This document shows positions 1-10,388 of a DNA stretch of 64,000 nt, piece by piece. Each line of letters opens with the position of its first letter. The first letter of the stretch is position 1. The stretch is taken from positions 16,262,001-16,326,000 of the forward strand of contig OX621244.1 of NCBI GenBank assembly GCA_951640165.1, given 5' to 3'. The translations under genes and the position numbers were made by a program. This DNA is from Pseudoips prasinana. Lineage: Eukaryota; Arthropoda; Insecta; Lepidoptera; Nolidae. The notes under the pieces were generated by a model. That model was not told where the DNA came from. It was given only the letters and a program-made list of their open reading frames with translations, and did not search any database.

Positions 1-434
1 GAAAATAGACGCAAATTACGATTTAAATACATATTAAAATCGTAAAATCATCAATGTCACCTTTGCAAACGGATATAAAATATTTTTGTCGACTATTATA
101 TTTTCTTTTAAGTCTATCGTGACCTAATAATAACAAATATAGTGTTTTTTTGTGTATTTTCTTTAACTTTTTTTTAAGTTTATCGTGATCTAGAAATAAT
201 CTGAACTGCCAGTTTAGAATACCTGTTTGGTGTGAAATTTAATATGCAAACGTGCACAGTTAATTTATTCGTTACTTGAGTAGAAACTAATAAAAGTCCG
301 TACCCTCTTGGTCATGTAACATAGAACGAGCTCAAAATGAGGATAACTGGTGGTGAGTATCAACATTTTGCAACGTTTACTAATAATGTCAAAAATATAT
401 AAGATTATTATTAAAACTGACGTGAGGTGCTAAC
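1..434. other. AT-rich non-coding, nothing recognised
   Basis: I see no open frame with coding character and no recognisable repeat before the MITE at 435. Confidence 0.5.
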
Positions 435-613
435 TTAATGAAAGATAGTAACGGGTAACTCACGTAATTAATTTTGCATGTGTAGTGCGAGACGGAACAC
501 GACGACGTGCGGGTCGCATTCGCCCTGAAGATGACTTCCAGAAGAGGTTGAAACGTTGGCCGAATCCAACATAAAATTAATTACGTATTTTACCCGTTAC
601 TATCTCTCATTAA
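435..613. repeat. MITE with about 37-bp terminal inverted repeats and TTAA flanks
   Basis: The left arm from 439 (TGAAAGATAGTAACGGGTAA) is matched by the reverse complement of the right arm ending at 609 (TGAGAGATAGTAACGGGTAA). The arms continue into a shared ACGTAATTAATTTT. TTAA lies directly outside both arms (435-438 and 610-613), the target duplication expected of piggyBac-type transposition. The 171-bp interior has no ORF. It carries CTGAAGA (525-531), a short stem, then GAAACG (550-555), which resembles a hammerhead ribozyme core. Assignment to a piggyBac-mobilised MITE is inference from the TTAA flanks. Confidence 0.65.
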
Positions 614-986
614 TATAAAAGTTGTGCAATGATTTGCATGACTTCTGATACGTTAAGATTTTAAATAACTGATGGACTAGGCGAAATATTGCTATAAAAA
701 TAACCTACTTGTAAGCAAAGTGTAGCATAATTCATAAGTTTAAAAGATATCTGACATCTACGAACGCCTCGTAAAACTATTGCACAGCTTTTCCATTGTT
801 AACATTTTTTTATTAATGTTGCCAATTTTGGTATACAAATAAAAATATGTTACGCACACACTCAGCCTATCCAATGCCCTTAACCTGCTTGTGTCTTTAG
901 TACTTCAAAGATGACAGATAAGTAGCTAAAGCAGAACTGCCCGTAATGTATTGGTTAATTTATCTATATAATTATGTTTGCACAAA

Positions 987-1100
987 AAAGTAGTATATGT
1001 AGTATATCAGTTATCTAGTTTCCATAGTACAAGCTCTGCTTAGATTGGGATCAGATGGCCATGTGTCAATAATGTCCCAAGATATTATTATTATATTTTT
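987..1100 (+). repeat. SINE family A, 5'-truncated body
   Basis: This stretch carries the SINE-A body (GTAGTATATCAGTTATCT, then TCCATAGTACAAGCTCTGC) and ends in the (ATT)n tail typical of that family here. The tRNA-like head is missing. Full copies lie at 14252-14541 and, reversed, at 30221-30466. Confidence 0.7.
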
Positions 1101-1609
1101 TTTAAATCTTATCCAGAGTTTTCGGTCACTATCTTATTTTTACACAGTTGTTTGCGTATGTTTGTTCGTCATTTCGCTTTTTATTAATTATATCTTTGTC
1201 TCATCAGTATTTTCGCATCTCATATATTCGTTACACCACACAGAAACTAACTTTGCACAGACATTATCTAGGTATATATAGGGCACCTGAGATAGATCTT
1301 TAATAAAACGCCGTATATACTATGAAAACGGCAATAAAGTGTACCAATATAAGTACGATTTATTGCAGACTAAAAGAATAAATATACACACCTTATATTC
1401 TAACGTACAACTGGCGGTATTATCGCATAATAACGATCTGTTTCAAACGGCAGATATTGGTTTAAAAGCCTTAAAGCTTAGGGTGAAAACCGATCCGCTC
1501 ATGAGCTATTTCATTCCCTAAACTATACTTCAAAAATACATTTCAGTAGTTATCTAAATAATGTTTACTTACATAATACATTAAAACTATCTGCACTGGA
1601 CATTTTAAA
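1101..1609. other. AT-rich non-coding
   Basis: Two short open frames occur here but have no recognisable domain and an AT-driven composition. No gene is supported. Confidence 0.45.
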
Positions 1610-1800
1610 GAGTACGAGTGCGGAATCATAGATGCTATGCTCTCATTATTTGATGGGACAGACTAGACATCACTACCGAAGAGGTCAGATTCAGCACCCG
1701 CCTATTCGTGCTCGCCGAGGCAAGGGAGTGTAAGGCCACCAACTTCCTGGCTAAACAAAATCCAAACACTTTTAGCCTGATTCAGAATTTGAAGAAAAAC
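1610..1800 (-). repeat. SINE family B, degenerate fragment
   Basis: Landmarks shared with the better copies at 4009-4345 and 13461-13800 are a run like CTCTCATTATTTGATGGGAC, the word GAGGTCAG, and GCTCGCCGAGGCA followed by CCACCAACTTCC. The tRNA-like head is not recognisable. Confidence 0.5.
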
Positions 1801-1950
1801 CACTAGTCCAAAAACTAACGCTTTACGATGTGGTCATAAAGTATGTAAGGTTTATATTCAATTAAAAGGCGAATGTCCCAATAAAAGTTGCGTGTAAACT
1901 AGATCATAACAAGAGCAACACGCAACATTGAAAACCTATTAAGTAGATAC

Positions 1951-3477
1951 CTTTTTTTTTTTTTTTTTTTTTTTTTTGCGGGGTGGAAAATCCTGCATGG
2001 ATGTCCTCCGCCTTGGGGGAGGCAAAGGGGTCTGTCAGACTCCTACTGACTAAAAACCACCCCGGTGTTCCATCTCACACCTGCGCCGGGGGTCGCGGGA
2101 ACAAACGATACTTCCGCAACCCCTAGCTGGTGCTGGCCCATACCTGCGGGCCTCCTCGCATTAGCGGGGGGAGTGAGGTGTTAAACTCCCCCCGCAACGT
2201 CTAAGAGGGGCGCGCGTGGAACACGTCGCGCCGCCGCCTCGGGTCCAGATGTGTAATGGGCGACGGACGCCCCCGAGTCCGTCGCCCCTGGACCCATTTA
2301 GGGGGGCTGGAAGAGGGCGTTGTCCGCCCTCCGCCGACGCCCGGTGCGTCTGCTGCGGGCCGGGTGAGAGGATGAGATCTCCCTCTCCCTTTCCGCAGCT
2401 TCCTTCCGCGAGATGACTGTCTCGCAGAAGGAAACCACCGCGTCCCAGGACTCCTCGCTGCCAACCATCGAGTTCACGACGGCCGGCAGCAACAGGTCAC
2501 TGCCTACTCCAGAAATGAGGGCACGGCGCTGCTCCTCCCAAGCGGCACACTCTGCCAGCGTATGCAGCGCCGTGTCCTCCCGACAGTTGACGCAGTGGTG
2601 ACACCGGGCGTCCGGCTCCCTGTTTATGCGACACAGGTACTTCCCGAAGCAGCCATGCCCCGAGAGTACCTGCGTCACCCGAAACGACAGGGAGCCGTGC
2701 CTCCTCCCGAGCCAACGCTCGAGTACCGGCCGGACCGCCTCGATAGTGACGAGGCCGGCGGTTGGGCGCGAGAGCCTGTCCCGCCATTCCGCCACCAGGG
2801 CCTCGCGAAGCTGCGACCGACGCAGCTCCATGTGTTGCTGCATCGGCCGCTCGCCTTGCGCCAGCATCTCCTCGCGCCACCGGTACAGTGACGCGAGTAC
2901 TTTCGCCTCGAGGTCCCAGGGCGGGGATCCGGCCAGTACACAGGCCGCCTCGTAGGAGACCGTGCGATATCCCCTGATGACTCTGACGGCCATAGCTCTC
3001 TGCGGTCTCCGCAGAACAGCAATGCTACCGGCCGTCAGGTCAGCCGCCCAGATCGGGGCCCCGTACAGGGCCATCGATCGCACGATCCCCACGTAGAGCC
3101 GCCTACAGGCCGCGCTCGGGCCCCCCACATTGGGAAGCAGCGTTGACAGCGCCCCAGCCGCGCCCATCAACTTAGGCACCAGCCGCCGGAAGTGGGGTCC
3201 AAAGTCCCACCGGCTGTCGAGCACCAATCCCAGGTACTTCATGGTAGGCTCGACAGCGATCCGGACCCCCCCGACCACAATGTGTGATCCGGGCGGCGGC
3301 GCCCGCCGGGGACCATGGAACATCATGGCCTCCGACTTGTTGAGGGCCACCTCCAGGCCGAGGCGCCGGATGCGGCTCACCACCTGTGAGACCGCAGCCG
3401 TCGCCAGCAACGCTGCCTCCCTGTGCGAACTCCCACGGGCCGTGACCTGTACTGTTGACCCGCGAGGAAGTCATCAT
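1951..3477 (-). mobile_element. 5'-truncated R1-clade non-LTR retrotransposon with poly(A)
   Basis: Read on the minus strand, this is the 3' part of an R1-type LINE. It has the end of the reverse transcriptase/connection region, a C-terminal cysteine/histidine motif, a stop at 2298, a GC-rich 3' UTR (1978-2297) and a poly(A) tail (the T run at about 1951-1977). The 5' end breaks off near 3475, just past where the catalytic ADD box would be, and the upstream frame closes with TGA, as expected for incomplete target-primed reverse transcription. It is far more GC-rich than its surroundings. No target duplication was found by eye. Confidence 0.85.
2298..3446 (-). CDS. R1-type LINE ORF2, C-terminal fragment (after the RT catalytic box)
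   Basis: An uninterrupted frame of about 380 residues, without a true start because the element is 5'-truncated. Family landmarks in order are VTARGSSHREAALLATAAV at the N-terminal end, LGLEVALNKSEAMMFHGP, MKYLGLVLDSRWDFGPHF (a thumb-like motif after the RT palm), and CRRLYVGIVRSMALYGAPIW. These are characteristic of the R1 clade common in Lepidoptera. Near the C-terminus lies a zinc-knuckle pattern C-x2-C-x12-H-x4-C, in CHHC followed by LHTLAEC. The RT palm catalytic aspartates and the endonuclease are missing, so it cannot encode an active enzyme even though no stop interrupts it. That suggests a fairly recent insertion. Confidence 0.85.
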   Translation of the reverse strand, partial: VTARGSSHREAALLATAAVSQVVSRIRRLGLEVALNKSEAMMFHGPRRAPPPGSHIVVGGVRIAVEPTMKYLGLVLDSRWDFGPHFRRLVPKLMGAAGALSTLLPNVGGPSAACRRLYVGIVRSMALYGAPIWAADLTAGSIAVLRRPQRAMAVRVIRGYRTVSYEAACVLAGSPPWDLEAKVLASLYRWREEMLAQGERPMQQHMELRRSQLREALVAEWRDRLSRPTAGLVTIEAVRPVLERWLGRRHGSLSFRVTQVLSGHGCFGKYLCRINREPDARCHHCVNCREDTALHTLAECAAWEEQRRALISGVGSDLLLPAVVNSMVGSEESWDAVVSFCETVISRKEAAEREREISSSHPARSRRTGRRRRADNALFQPP

Positions 3478-4008
3478 TCTTTTTTTAATACAACTCCCGC
3501 AATAGTGAAACAAAAAAGTTGTGATACAATGATTTACGTGGATGGCATTACACCGCTGGTAACTGATAGCTTCCTTACCCTTATCTTTGTCAAGCTAATC
3601 GACCAATATTAGCTTGGGAAATATAAGGGCAAGGAAGAAAATGGTTATTGTTGTTCTAGTAGAAAGGCGAATGCAATTTTAACAGCTTTCCAACCACCAA
3701 CCACCTTATTTATTCCAAACAAGTTTCAAGTAGCTTTGACACTGATTGCAAGCGTAACTTAAAGCCACAGTTAGTGCTAAACCACAATCTGAGCCTTAGG
3801 CAATTACTGTAACGAAAATAATTAATGTACATATAAATATATGTCTACAGGACGTGGAAATATGGTAATTTTAATATTCATACTCATTAAGTACGAATAT
3901 TAAAATTACCTTATAATGATTTTATAAATAATCGTAAAGCGATTTGGCTTAAGTATAAGGCTAGTGACTTATAAATCGAGTAATTTAAATATTCACACTT
4001 TATAACTA
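3478..4008. other. AT-rich non-coding with one short inverted repeat
   Basis: No coding signal. A 47-bp near-palindrome lies at 3864-3910 (GGTAATTTTAATATTC paired with GAATATTAAAATTACC). Related half-sequences reappear near 4990-5065, so this may be the remnant of a small hairpin repeat. Confidence 0.45.
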
Positions 4009-4345
4009 ATAATAATACCCCCTAGCCGAATTTAGGCCATGGTAGCCAGTCTCAATGGAGACTAGCCAGCTGCGCAGGTCATATTATAGTGCACAAGTGT
4101 GTGCACAAACGCAGGAGGACTTTCTATTCCATCACTCTCATTATCCGATGGGACGACTAGCGACAAGACCGTAAAGAGGTCAGGTATAGGACCAACGGCT
4201 TTACGTGCCAACTCCCAAATTTCGGCCTAATACTTATAAATTTTCTTTTTACAGAAAATCCTAAAACACTTTTTGCTCGACACGGGATTTGAACCCAGGA
4301 CCTCGTTATCTGCTACCGCTAGACCGACAAGGCAGTCTATTGTTT
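4009..4345 (-). repeat. SINE family B, near full length
   Basis: The minus-strand head is tRNA-like. Its B-box-like word is GGTTCAAATCC (4287-4297 read in reverse), with ACCTCGTTATCTGC and the CGGTCTAGCGGTAG region just beyond. The body runs through GAGGTCAG, CTCTCATTATCCGATGGGAC and GTGCACAAGTGTGTGC to an end at CCTAGCCGAATTTAGGCC, the same order as at 13461-13800 and 60945-61290. The tail is (ATT)n. Confidence 0.75.
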
Positions 4346-4544
4346 CCGCCTCATATCTGGTTTACACTTTATAACAAGTAAAAAAATGTGCAAAATATAG
4401 ATAAAAGTTCCTAAAATATGAGCGATATGTCATTTGATTTGCAACGATGCGCCCGCGCTATAACGGCCTCGCGGAGCACTATTTAGCTTTAAAATGAAAT
4501 TATAAAGAATGGAGATGGACTTTTTCTTTAATAATAATAATATC

Positions 4545-4781
4545 TGGGGACAATGTCACACAGATCATCCTAGCCCCAAACTAAGCAAAGCTTGTACTAT
4601 GGGTACCAGGCGACGATATACATACTTATATAGATATATAAATACGTAAATACATAGAAAACATCCATGACTCAAAAACAAATATTCGTGCTCATCACAC
4701 AAATATTTGCACTTACCGGGATTCGAACCAGGGACCACCAGCTTCGTAGGCAGGAGCACTACCAACTAGGCTACGGTGACC
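4545..4781 (-). repeat. SINE family D (tRNA-derived)
   Basis: On the minus strand it begins with a tRNA-like head, GGTCACCGTAGCCTAGTTGG, which contains TAGCCTAGTTGG, a perfect match to the polymerase III A-box consensus TRGCNNAGYNGG. The B box downstream reads GGTTCGAATCC. The body contains CCCAAACTAAGCAAAGCTTG and ends in a TTATTATTATT tail. The sister copy is at 39706-39918. Its body resembles SINE family A although the head differs. Confidence 0.85.
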
Positions 4782-5639
4782 TTTTGAAATTTCCTTTCCT
4801 TTAAGAATCTCAAAATATCTTAAATATGAACATTTTAAAGTTAATAACCAACAGCGAATAATCTTTTTTACATCATATTTTGTTTAAAATAATCGCATTT
4901 TTTTACGTACTGTTAAATCCTTCAAAACATTTTTTCTAAAGGTGAATACAAATTACCTAAATTTTTTAATATTATATTTGATTAATAATTATACTCATAA
5001 AGTTTGAATATTAATAAAATATATTAGATAATAAAGCATGAAAATTAAAATTACCTTATTAGTTCGGTTAAATGAAACCAAAAAATAGAAGTAAGGTTAC
5101 AATAATTCCCATTAGGCTGAAAATTGGTAGGTTCGTTCTTTTTACACTATTACAAAGGAAATGTGAAAAGTCCTCATCGATCCGGCACGTGCAAAAAACA
5201 ATACTCGGGGCGAAAGGTCTCAAAAACGGGTTTTTCACGATTTTCAGCAAAACGCATAAAATTAGCTTAGACAAAATTGTAGATTAGATAATTATCTATA
5301 AAAATGTCTTAATACTTTTTTCATAAGAGCCACCATTTTTTAGATATAACAATTCAAAAAGTTGAAAGAGTTGTAATCGTCATAATATTCACACATTTCC
5401 ACGCCACCTTTGAGATAGTGTATTTAGCGCGTTTTTTAATGTGATTTCACCGGTAGGCCTATTCCACTGATCTGTTGTGATTCTGTTTAATTTGGAGCTA
5501 TTGAATGATCATTGGCAAGGGTGGAAAATGATAAAAGGGGTGTAAGCCTCAGCTCAAGGCAGTAATTGAAGTAGAAATAGAAGGGGTATGTAGAAATAGA
5601 AATGGATAAGTTTTAAGATCGTTTTGTGCAAGTGTCCCG
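4782..5639. other. Non-coding, nothing recognised
   Basis: AT-rich sequence with no coding signal. Overlapping opposite-strand open frames at 5068-5287 have no domain and mirror each other, which argues against both. Confidence 0.45.
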
Positions 5640-5725
5640 CTACGTTACAACGCGACGACGCGGGCCGCTCGTCCGATAGGGATCGGAGACGGTATTTCAT
5701 CGAATGCAAATTAAGGGTACTTGAA
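5640..5725 (-). repeat. Dispersed repeat G, fragment
   Basis: The minus strand carries CTTCAAGTACCCTTAATTTG then CATTCGATGAAATA, similar to 15835-15960 (CCCTTAGTTTGCATCCG...GAAAATA). Only a short resemblance, so confidence is modest. Confidence 0.35.
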
Positions 5726-6177
5726 GGCCGGTGGATGAAAAGTGATCCAATATCAGCTTACAAATCACCCAAACAATCACTTGTGCTTTTAGGGTACTTT
5801 TATCTAATTTAATAATTTATATATAGAAGAAGCCCCCTTTAAGAGTCTATATACAATTCTCTACGGCATTCGATATTAGATTTCCAGTTAAATGAAAAGG
5901 GTTGTACAGAACCAATCAACGTGAAAGCTGGGCCCAAACAAAGCCTGTAGAACCATGAACGCTAAATAAAGATTTTCTTAGATCAAACACACGTGGTACG
6001 TATCTGTTTTACCTGAATAGAAAAGGTTCCTTGAATTGATTCCTCAGCAAAGATAAAAGGATTGCGATTCAGATTTTTAGGTCAAGTCGAGTAGAGATTA
6101 GGTTCAGAATAAAACAGTAGTATGGTATATTTTGTTCTATTTGTTTTTGTTTCAGATTTCATTTAGCTATATTAAGA

Positions 6178-6345
6178 CAAACAAGATGGACCGATAATCT
6201 TGTGAGGGTCGCTGCAAGATCGGGAAACGATTGTTTAAAAAAAGGTTACTTGAGTTGCTAATAGAGAAGGGATATTACAGGGTAAAGGAATACTTAAATG
6301 ATAAAATTACCTACACTATGAATACTAATAATAATAAATAAGTTA
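6178..6345 (+). pseudogene. Mosaic of LINE C-terminal fragments (RTE-like piece joined to CR1-like piece)
   Basis: The first part (about 6186-6218) translates to RWTDNLVRVA, matching RWTDDLVRVA in the RTE copy at 62678-63104. From 6231 the frame reads LFKKRLLELLIEKGYYRVK and then EYLNDK, stopping at 6339-6341. This parallels FKKFIHKLLTEKCYYTLDEY at the end of the CR1 ORF2 in this window. The two fragments lie in the same orientation within 50 bases, so one may have inserted into or been deleted down to the other. Both are too short to function. Confidence 0.6.
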
Positions 6346-7116
6346 ATAAGACTAATAATAATTTGTTACTTGTTAATTTGTGAATAGAAAATACTGTTAT
6401 AAGAATATAACATGTATAATGTAATAATAATATAATTAATAATACGATACCTATAGTATTAAGAACAATAAAATTTGCACGCCATAATTATGTGGCAGAA
6501 TATGTGGATGTATTATTGTTATATGTAAAATCTATTTTCTACCATGTTCTTGAAAATTGATTGATTGGTTTTGGGTGGGGATCGAACCCACGACGCGACG
6601 AGTTCACCACAACAAATGGCTGGCTTAAATAATGAAATATAAATAATAACTAAGCCTGCTTGTAATAGATTGAGTTTTAAAAATAGATCTAAAAATGTCA
6701 AGTTTCTAGCTTATCCGTAAAGTGATTACACTTTTCTCAATAACTACTCTATTTAGAAAATTAAATAGTATTTGTTTAATCACTTTACATTTAGGTATAA
6801 AATTGCGAAATTGGAGATTTTATTGCAAGATAACTCCGTGTCAATACTAAACCACACTGTGCCTGCCTCGTTAGTTCCGCGAAAGCATTTTCAACCAACT
6901 CTTGTAAAAATTCAGATAAGAAAAGTAGTACCAGTCTGAAGTCTGGGCGTTGACGGTCATACTCCCCCGTGCCTTGGAGAACCCACAAAACTGTTTACTG
7001 CTACTGCTGCTCTGTGCCTAATCTCTTCCTACTCCGGAAGACATAGAGTGCTCTTGTTTTTGCGTGCAAACTCGTTATACTATATATAAATATTTCAAAA
7101 AGGTAGTTGTAAGGTT
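6346..7116. other. Non-coding; one unexplained 65-codon frame
   Basis: AT-rich. A minus-strand frame at 6791-6988 is less AT-biased and ends in a QCGLVLTRSYLAIKSP-like stretch, but I recognise no family, no splice signals and no start context. A degenerate tRNA-like head (GGGATCGAACCCACGACG) sits near 6577. Function not assigned. Confidence 0.35.
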
Positions 7117-7235
7117 TCTAAAGGGTCGGGAACGCGTTAATGATGCCCCTGGTGTTGCAAGCGTTCATAGGCTACGGTGACCACTTACCATCAGGTGGGC
7201 CGTATGCTTTTTGGCCAACTAATTTGTATAAAATA
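7117..7235 (+). repeat. LINE 3'-end fragment (CTTACCATCAGGTGG type)
   Basis: Contains GGTCGGGAACGCGTTAATG, then CCCCTGGTGTTGC, then CACTTACCATCAGGTGGGCC, ending in an A-rich run. The same 3'-terminal words close the LINE fragments at 32568-32897 and 34775-34985 (minus) and the stretch at 48735-48826 (plus). Confidence 0.55.
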
Positions 7236-8489
7236 ATATACTAGTATATCTTGAGTAGTTAGTTCCTCTCATTTGAAAATGGCCGCCGTAGCCAGGACTC
7301 TACCAGGAGCACTATTAAAATCACATAGTGTAAGGGTTCTACATGAATAAGTAAAGTTCTTGTATAGCAAATATATAGGTAATGCATTACTTACGTAATG
7401 CAACTATTGTTCCCAAGAAACAAACTGAACAGAACAATAAGACAACGGCAGTCGATATCCTTTGCGATAGAAAACAAAACTCTGAACAAACTTACGGAAA
7501 TGAGCAATAAACAAACAAACATACAAACAAACTTCTTATTTATCGTGTTACTCATCATGTAAGTTTTGTTCGGAAACGTACCGGATCAATTTTATTGTAG
7601 ATCGTTTTACGTTTACTGCTTGCTTGCTTGCTGGATATAGGAGTGATACTATCTTCAATTATGTACTTTACGTTAAAGATTTTACGACTAAATTCGATGT
7701 GTAGAGTTGAAGCAAAATGACTCAAACGCTTTTGCAAACGGTACACACATTTCCGGAAAAACATATCAAAACCAGAGTTCTATTTGTACGTAGAATGGTT
7801 TGAGAAAACTCCTTACAATTTTCACCGTGAATTAAATTTTGTTTGTTTCTTCTAGTTATTTATTTTTTACTAATGGATACATAAGGCTGCGTCTCCACTA
7901 CAACTAAGCTAAGTGATACGAGGATGTATACCGACGACGGTGTAAAACGGTGTAATTGTTCCACAAGTGTGAAATCTTGCAAAATAAAACTACAGACAAA
8001 CTAATCCGCATCTGAGAGCACCGGTCTCCTGTGGGATTCAAATTTTGTCTGAAAGCGGTCACTGAGTGGTGATTGAGGGGGTTGGTTTTCAGTGGCTTTT
8101 TATGTAACTGTCGCTCTAGTAATTAATAAGTGAAGCCGCTCATCTGATTGAGAATCCGAGAGTTTAACGATAGGAATGCAAACAAGGGGCCATGGATAGA
8201 TCATGGAGCACGAGATGTCGGATGGCCTAGATTTGCACTAAGCAAGCCATGATCTCATCTACCGAGGTCATTCCTGGGACAACGTTGCTACAGGGACCGA
8301 ACTATCGGAGTGTATTGGACAGGCCGCAATGAGCAAGGCGTTTGAAGTAAGACTTGACACCCGTAAGTACTAGTTCAAATCTATACAAATAAATAAAATT
8401 GGAGTGTCTGTTTGTAATATTGAAATAACCGGTTTTTACTACATAAATATGAATATATATACGGTACATACACCAAAATAACATTTTTT
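7236..8489. other. Non-coding, nothing recognised
   Basis: No domain-bearing frame and no clear repeat. The segment around 8160-8340 is less AT-rich but matches nothing I know. Confidence 0.45.
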
Positions 8490-8692
8490 ACAATTTTTGT
8501 CTGTCTGTTTGTTCCGGCTAATCTCTGAAACGGCTGGACCGATTTTGACGGGACTTTTATTGGCAGGTAGCTGATGTAATAAGGAGTAACTTAGGCTACT
8601 TCTATTTTAGAAAAAGTCATTTATTTTACTAAACACTAAAAAAAAACAATATAAACTAATTAACACGCGGACGAAGTCGCGGGCACAGCTAG
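8490..8692 (+). mobile_element. Non-autonomous Helitron, 5' end unclear
   Basis: The 3' end is diagnostic: a short hairpin (ACGCGGACGAAGTCGCG) followed by GGCACAGCTAG and a host T, i.e. the Helitron CTRR terminus inserted at A/T. The interior has CTGAAACGGCTGGACCGATT, common in lepidopteran Helitrons. I could not place the 5' TC end. Confidence 0.7.
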
Positions 8693-10388
8693 TAATAAAT
8701 AAAATAAACTACACTTTATTGTACACAAAAAAGATTTTTTACAATGCAACTTTGAATATAATCAACAATGGGCGGTCTTATCGCACTAAGCGATTTCTTC
8801 CAGACAACTTTTCGATGGATATGAATTGAATGCCCGTACCTATGTCAAGTGCGGTACCTACATAAACTAAAATGTCAAAATATTTTAATTTGATATCGCC
8901 GAATCCTTATTCAATTTGTTATTTCTTCCTAAAATCCACAACTCCAAAATTTATAAAGAACGCTTTGTAAAGATTAAAGTAAAAATTTGTGTAAAGATTA
9001 AACAAAACCCAAATCGCGGTTTAAGTTAGTAGTCGAATAACTGTTTAACCAAATAACTTTTCATACGTCCAAGAAAGCTACGCAAGTCGGTCCCCAAGTT
9101 TTTGTTTAAAGACTATGTGAACCGCGCAAAACCGATTCATTATGTAATATCAACCTTGAATTATTGTTGAATAATCCTTTTATGTATTGACACTCCTCGA
9201 ATTGTTATAACAATAACAACAGCTACAAATATAGGAAACAAAAGAAAGGACTTTGCCATACGACTGCTAATTTTAACACGTATTGTCCCGCCGTTAGCAA
9301 ATCTGACCCTATTTATCTTGGTAGTGTGAGATGACATCAGTGCCGAATGTCTTACCGCTTTTGTGAAGGAATTCTATTGTTGCTATAAAATTAAAATACC
9401 AGATTTATGTTGTGTAAACCAAACAGAAACAGCTAGATCGCCAGGCACCGCCTCTTAAACATCTAAATGCCTCGTCTACGATAGACTCCGCCTGTATGCT
9501 AATTTTGCGGAAGAGCCTTAGGCGAGGCGTGTGGGGGTTGCAGGGAGGAGCCCAGACCGCCGGGTCAACACAGACCCGACCGTATTTTTGCGCCTCGTCA
9601 AAGCAAAATTAACGCGTTGGAATTGCAAATCATTCCGCGACAAAGAAATGTCAAGAAGCCGCGCCGACGGCGTTGTGGATTTTTCTCATAACGCCCATTA
9701 TCACGCTTTGTTTTTTTCACTAGCGCCGCTTCCTTAATATTAAAGCCACACGAATTTGATTGTTCCATTTGGAGCGGAAAAGGCGAACGCTAACGCAATA
9801 TGGACGTGTGCCTTCGGCTGAAATCGATAGCGAATGCTTTTTTCCCATTGTTCGCTCGTTACGGCACTCAATTTCGCTGTCGGAAAGGGTGCACAGTAAC
9901 TTAAACGTATGTCTATGTAGCGCAATGCATGCATAATAAGCGCAACGTGTTCCAACGTATTTATCGATGTATTGTGCTGCACTTTAAATGAAAATCGTAT
10001 TGTATTGAATGGGAAAATACTGCTTACATTTAAGTTACATTTTGACGAGACGGTTTGCATCTGAAATCTTAGTGTGTATAAAAATTGTGGGTTCTACTCC
10101 CGTAGCTCTGCAATCTTTGGGCTTTTGTGCCTTCATGCCTCAACGAGCATGTTAAGTTATCGGTTCCAGATATTATGAGAACATGATTATCTTTTGTTAC
10201 TAGATCACTATGGTTTTAAAGTCCGACGGCATCCACTCATTTAATCCTGGTAGCCACCACAGCAAGTTGAACTTTTAAATCTGGCTATTTCAATTTCTAT
10301 TGAGATCCGCTTTCCAGAAAGGAAATAAGAATTCATAACTATATTTGGACGAGTTGTAATTTGTTCGAAACAAAAGTCGCAATTTTAC
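8693..10388. other. Presumed LSD1 intron; GC-richer island at 9420-9720
   Basis: No repeat or coding match recognised. The 9420-9720 stretch is clearly richer in G and C and in CpG than its surroundings, with words such as GAGCCTTAGGCGAGGCG. It lies on the 3' side of the LSD1 exon. It could be a regulatory island or an unrecognised repeat. Confidence 0.4.

Noticed and set aside
1045..1281. 78-codon hydrophobic plus-strand frame
   Set aside because: It starts inside a SINE-A fragment and reflects T-rich sequence, not a membrane protein.
2201..3612. Several open frames on both strands overlapping the R1-type LINE
   Set aside because: They are GC-driven shadow frames; only the minus-strand frame 2298-3446 shows RT-family motifs.
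4700..4781. Apparent tRNA genes (A and B boxes at SINE heads here and at 14252, 29990, 39840 and 60950)
   Set aside because: The boxes are followed by shared SINE bodies and tails, and anticodon and acceptor stems do not form a proper tRNA. They are SINE heads, not tRNA genes.
6791..6988. 65-codon minus-strand frame with fairly normal composition
   Set aside because: No recognised family, no splice sites or start context. Kept only as a note in the non-coding entry.
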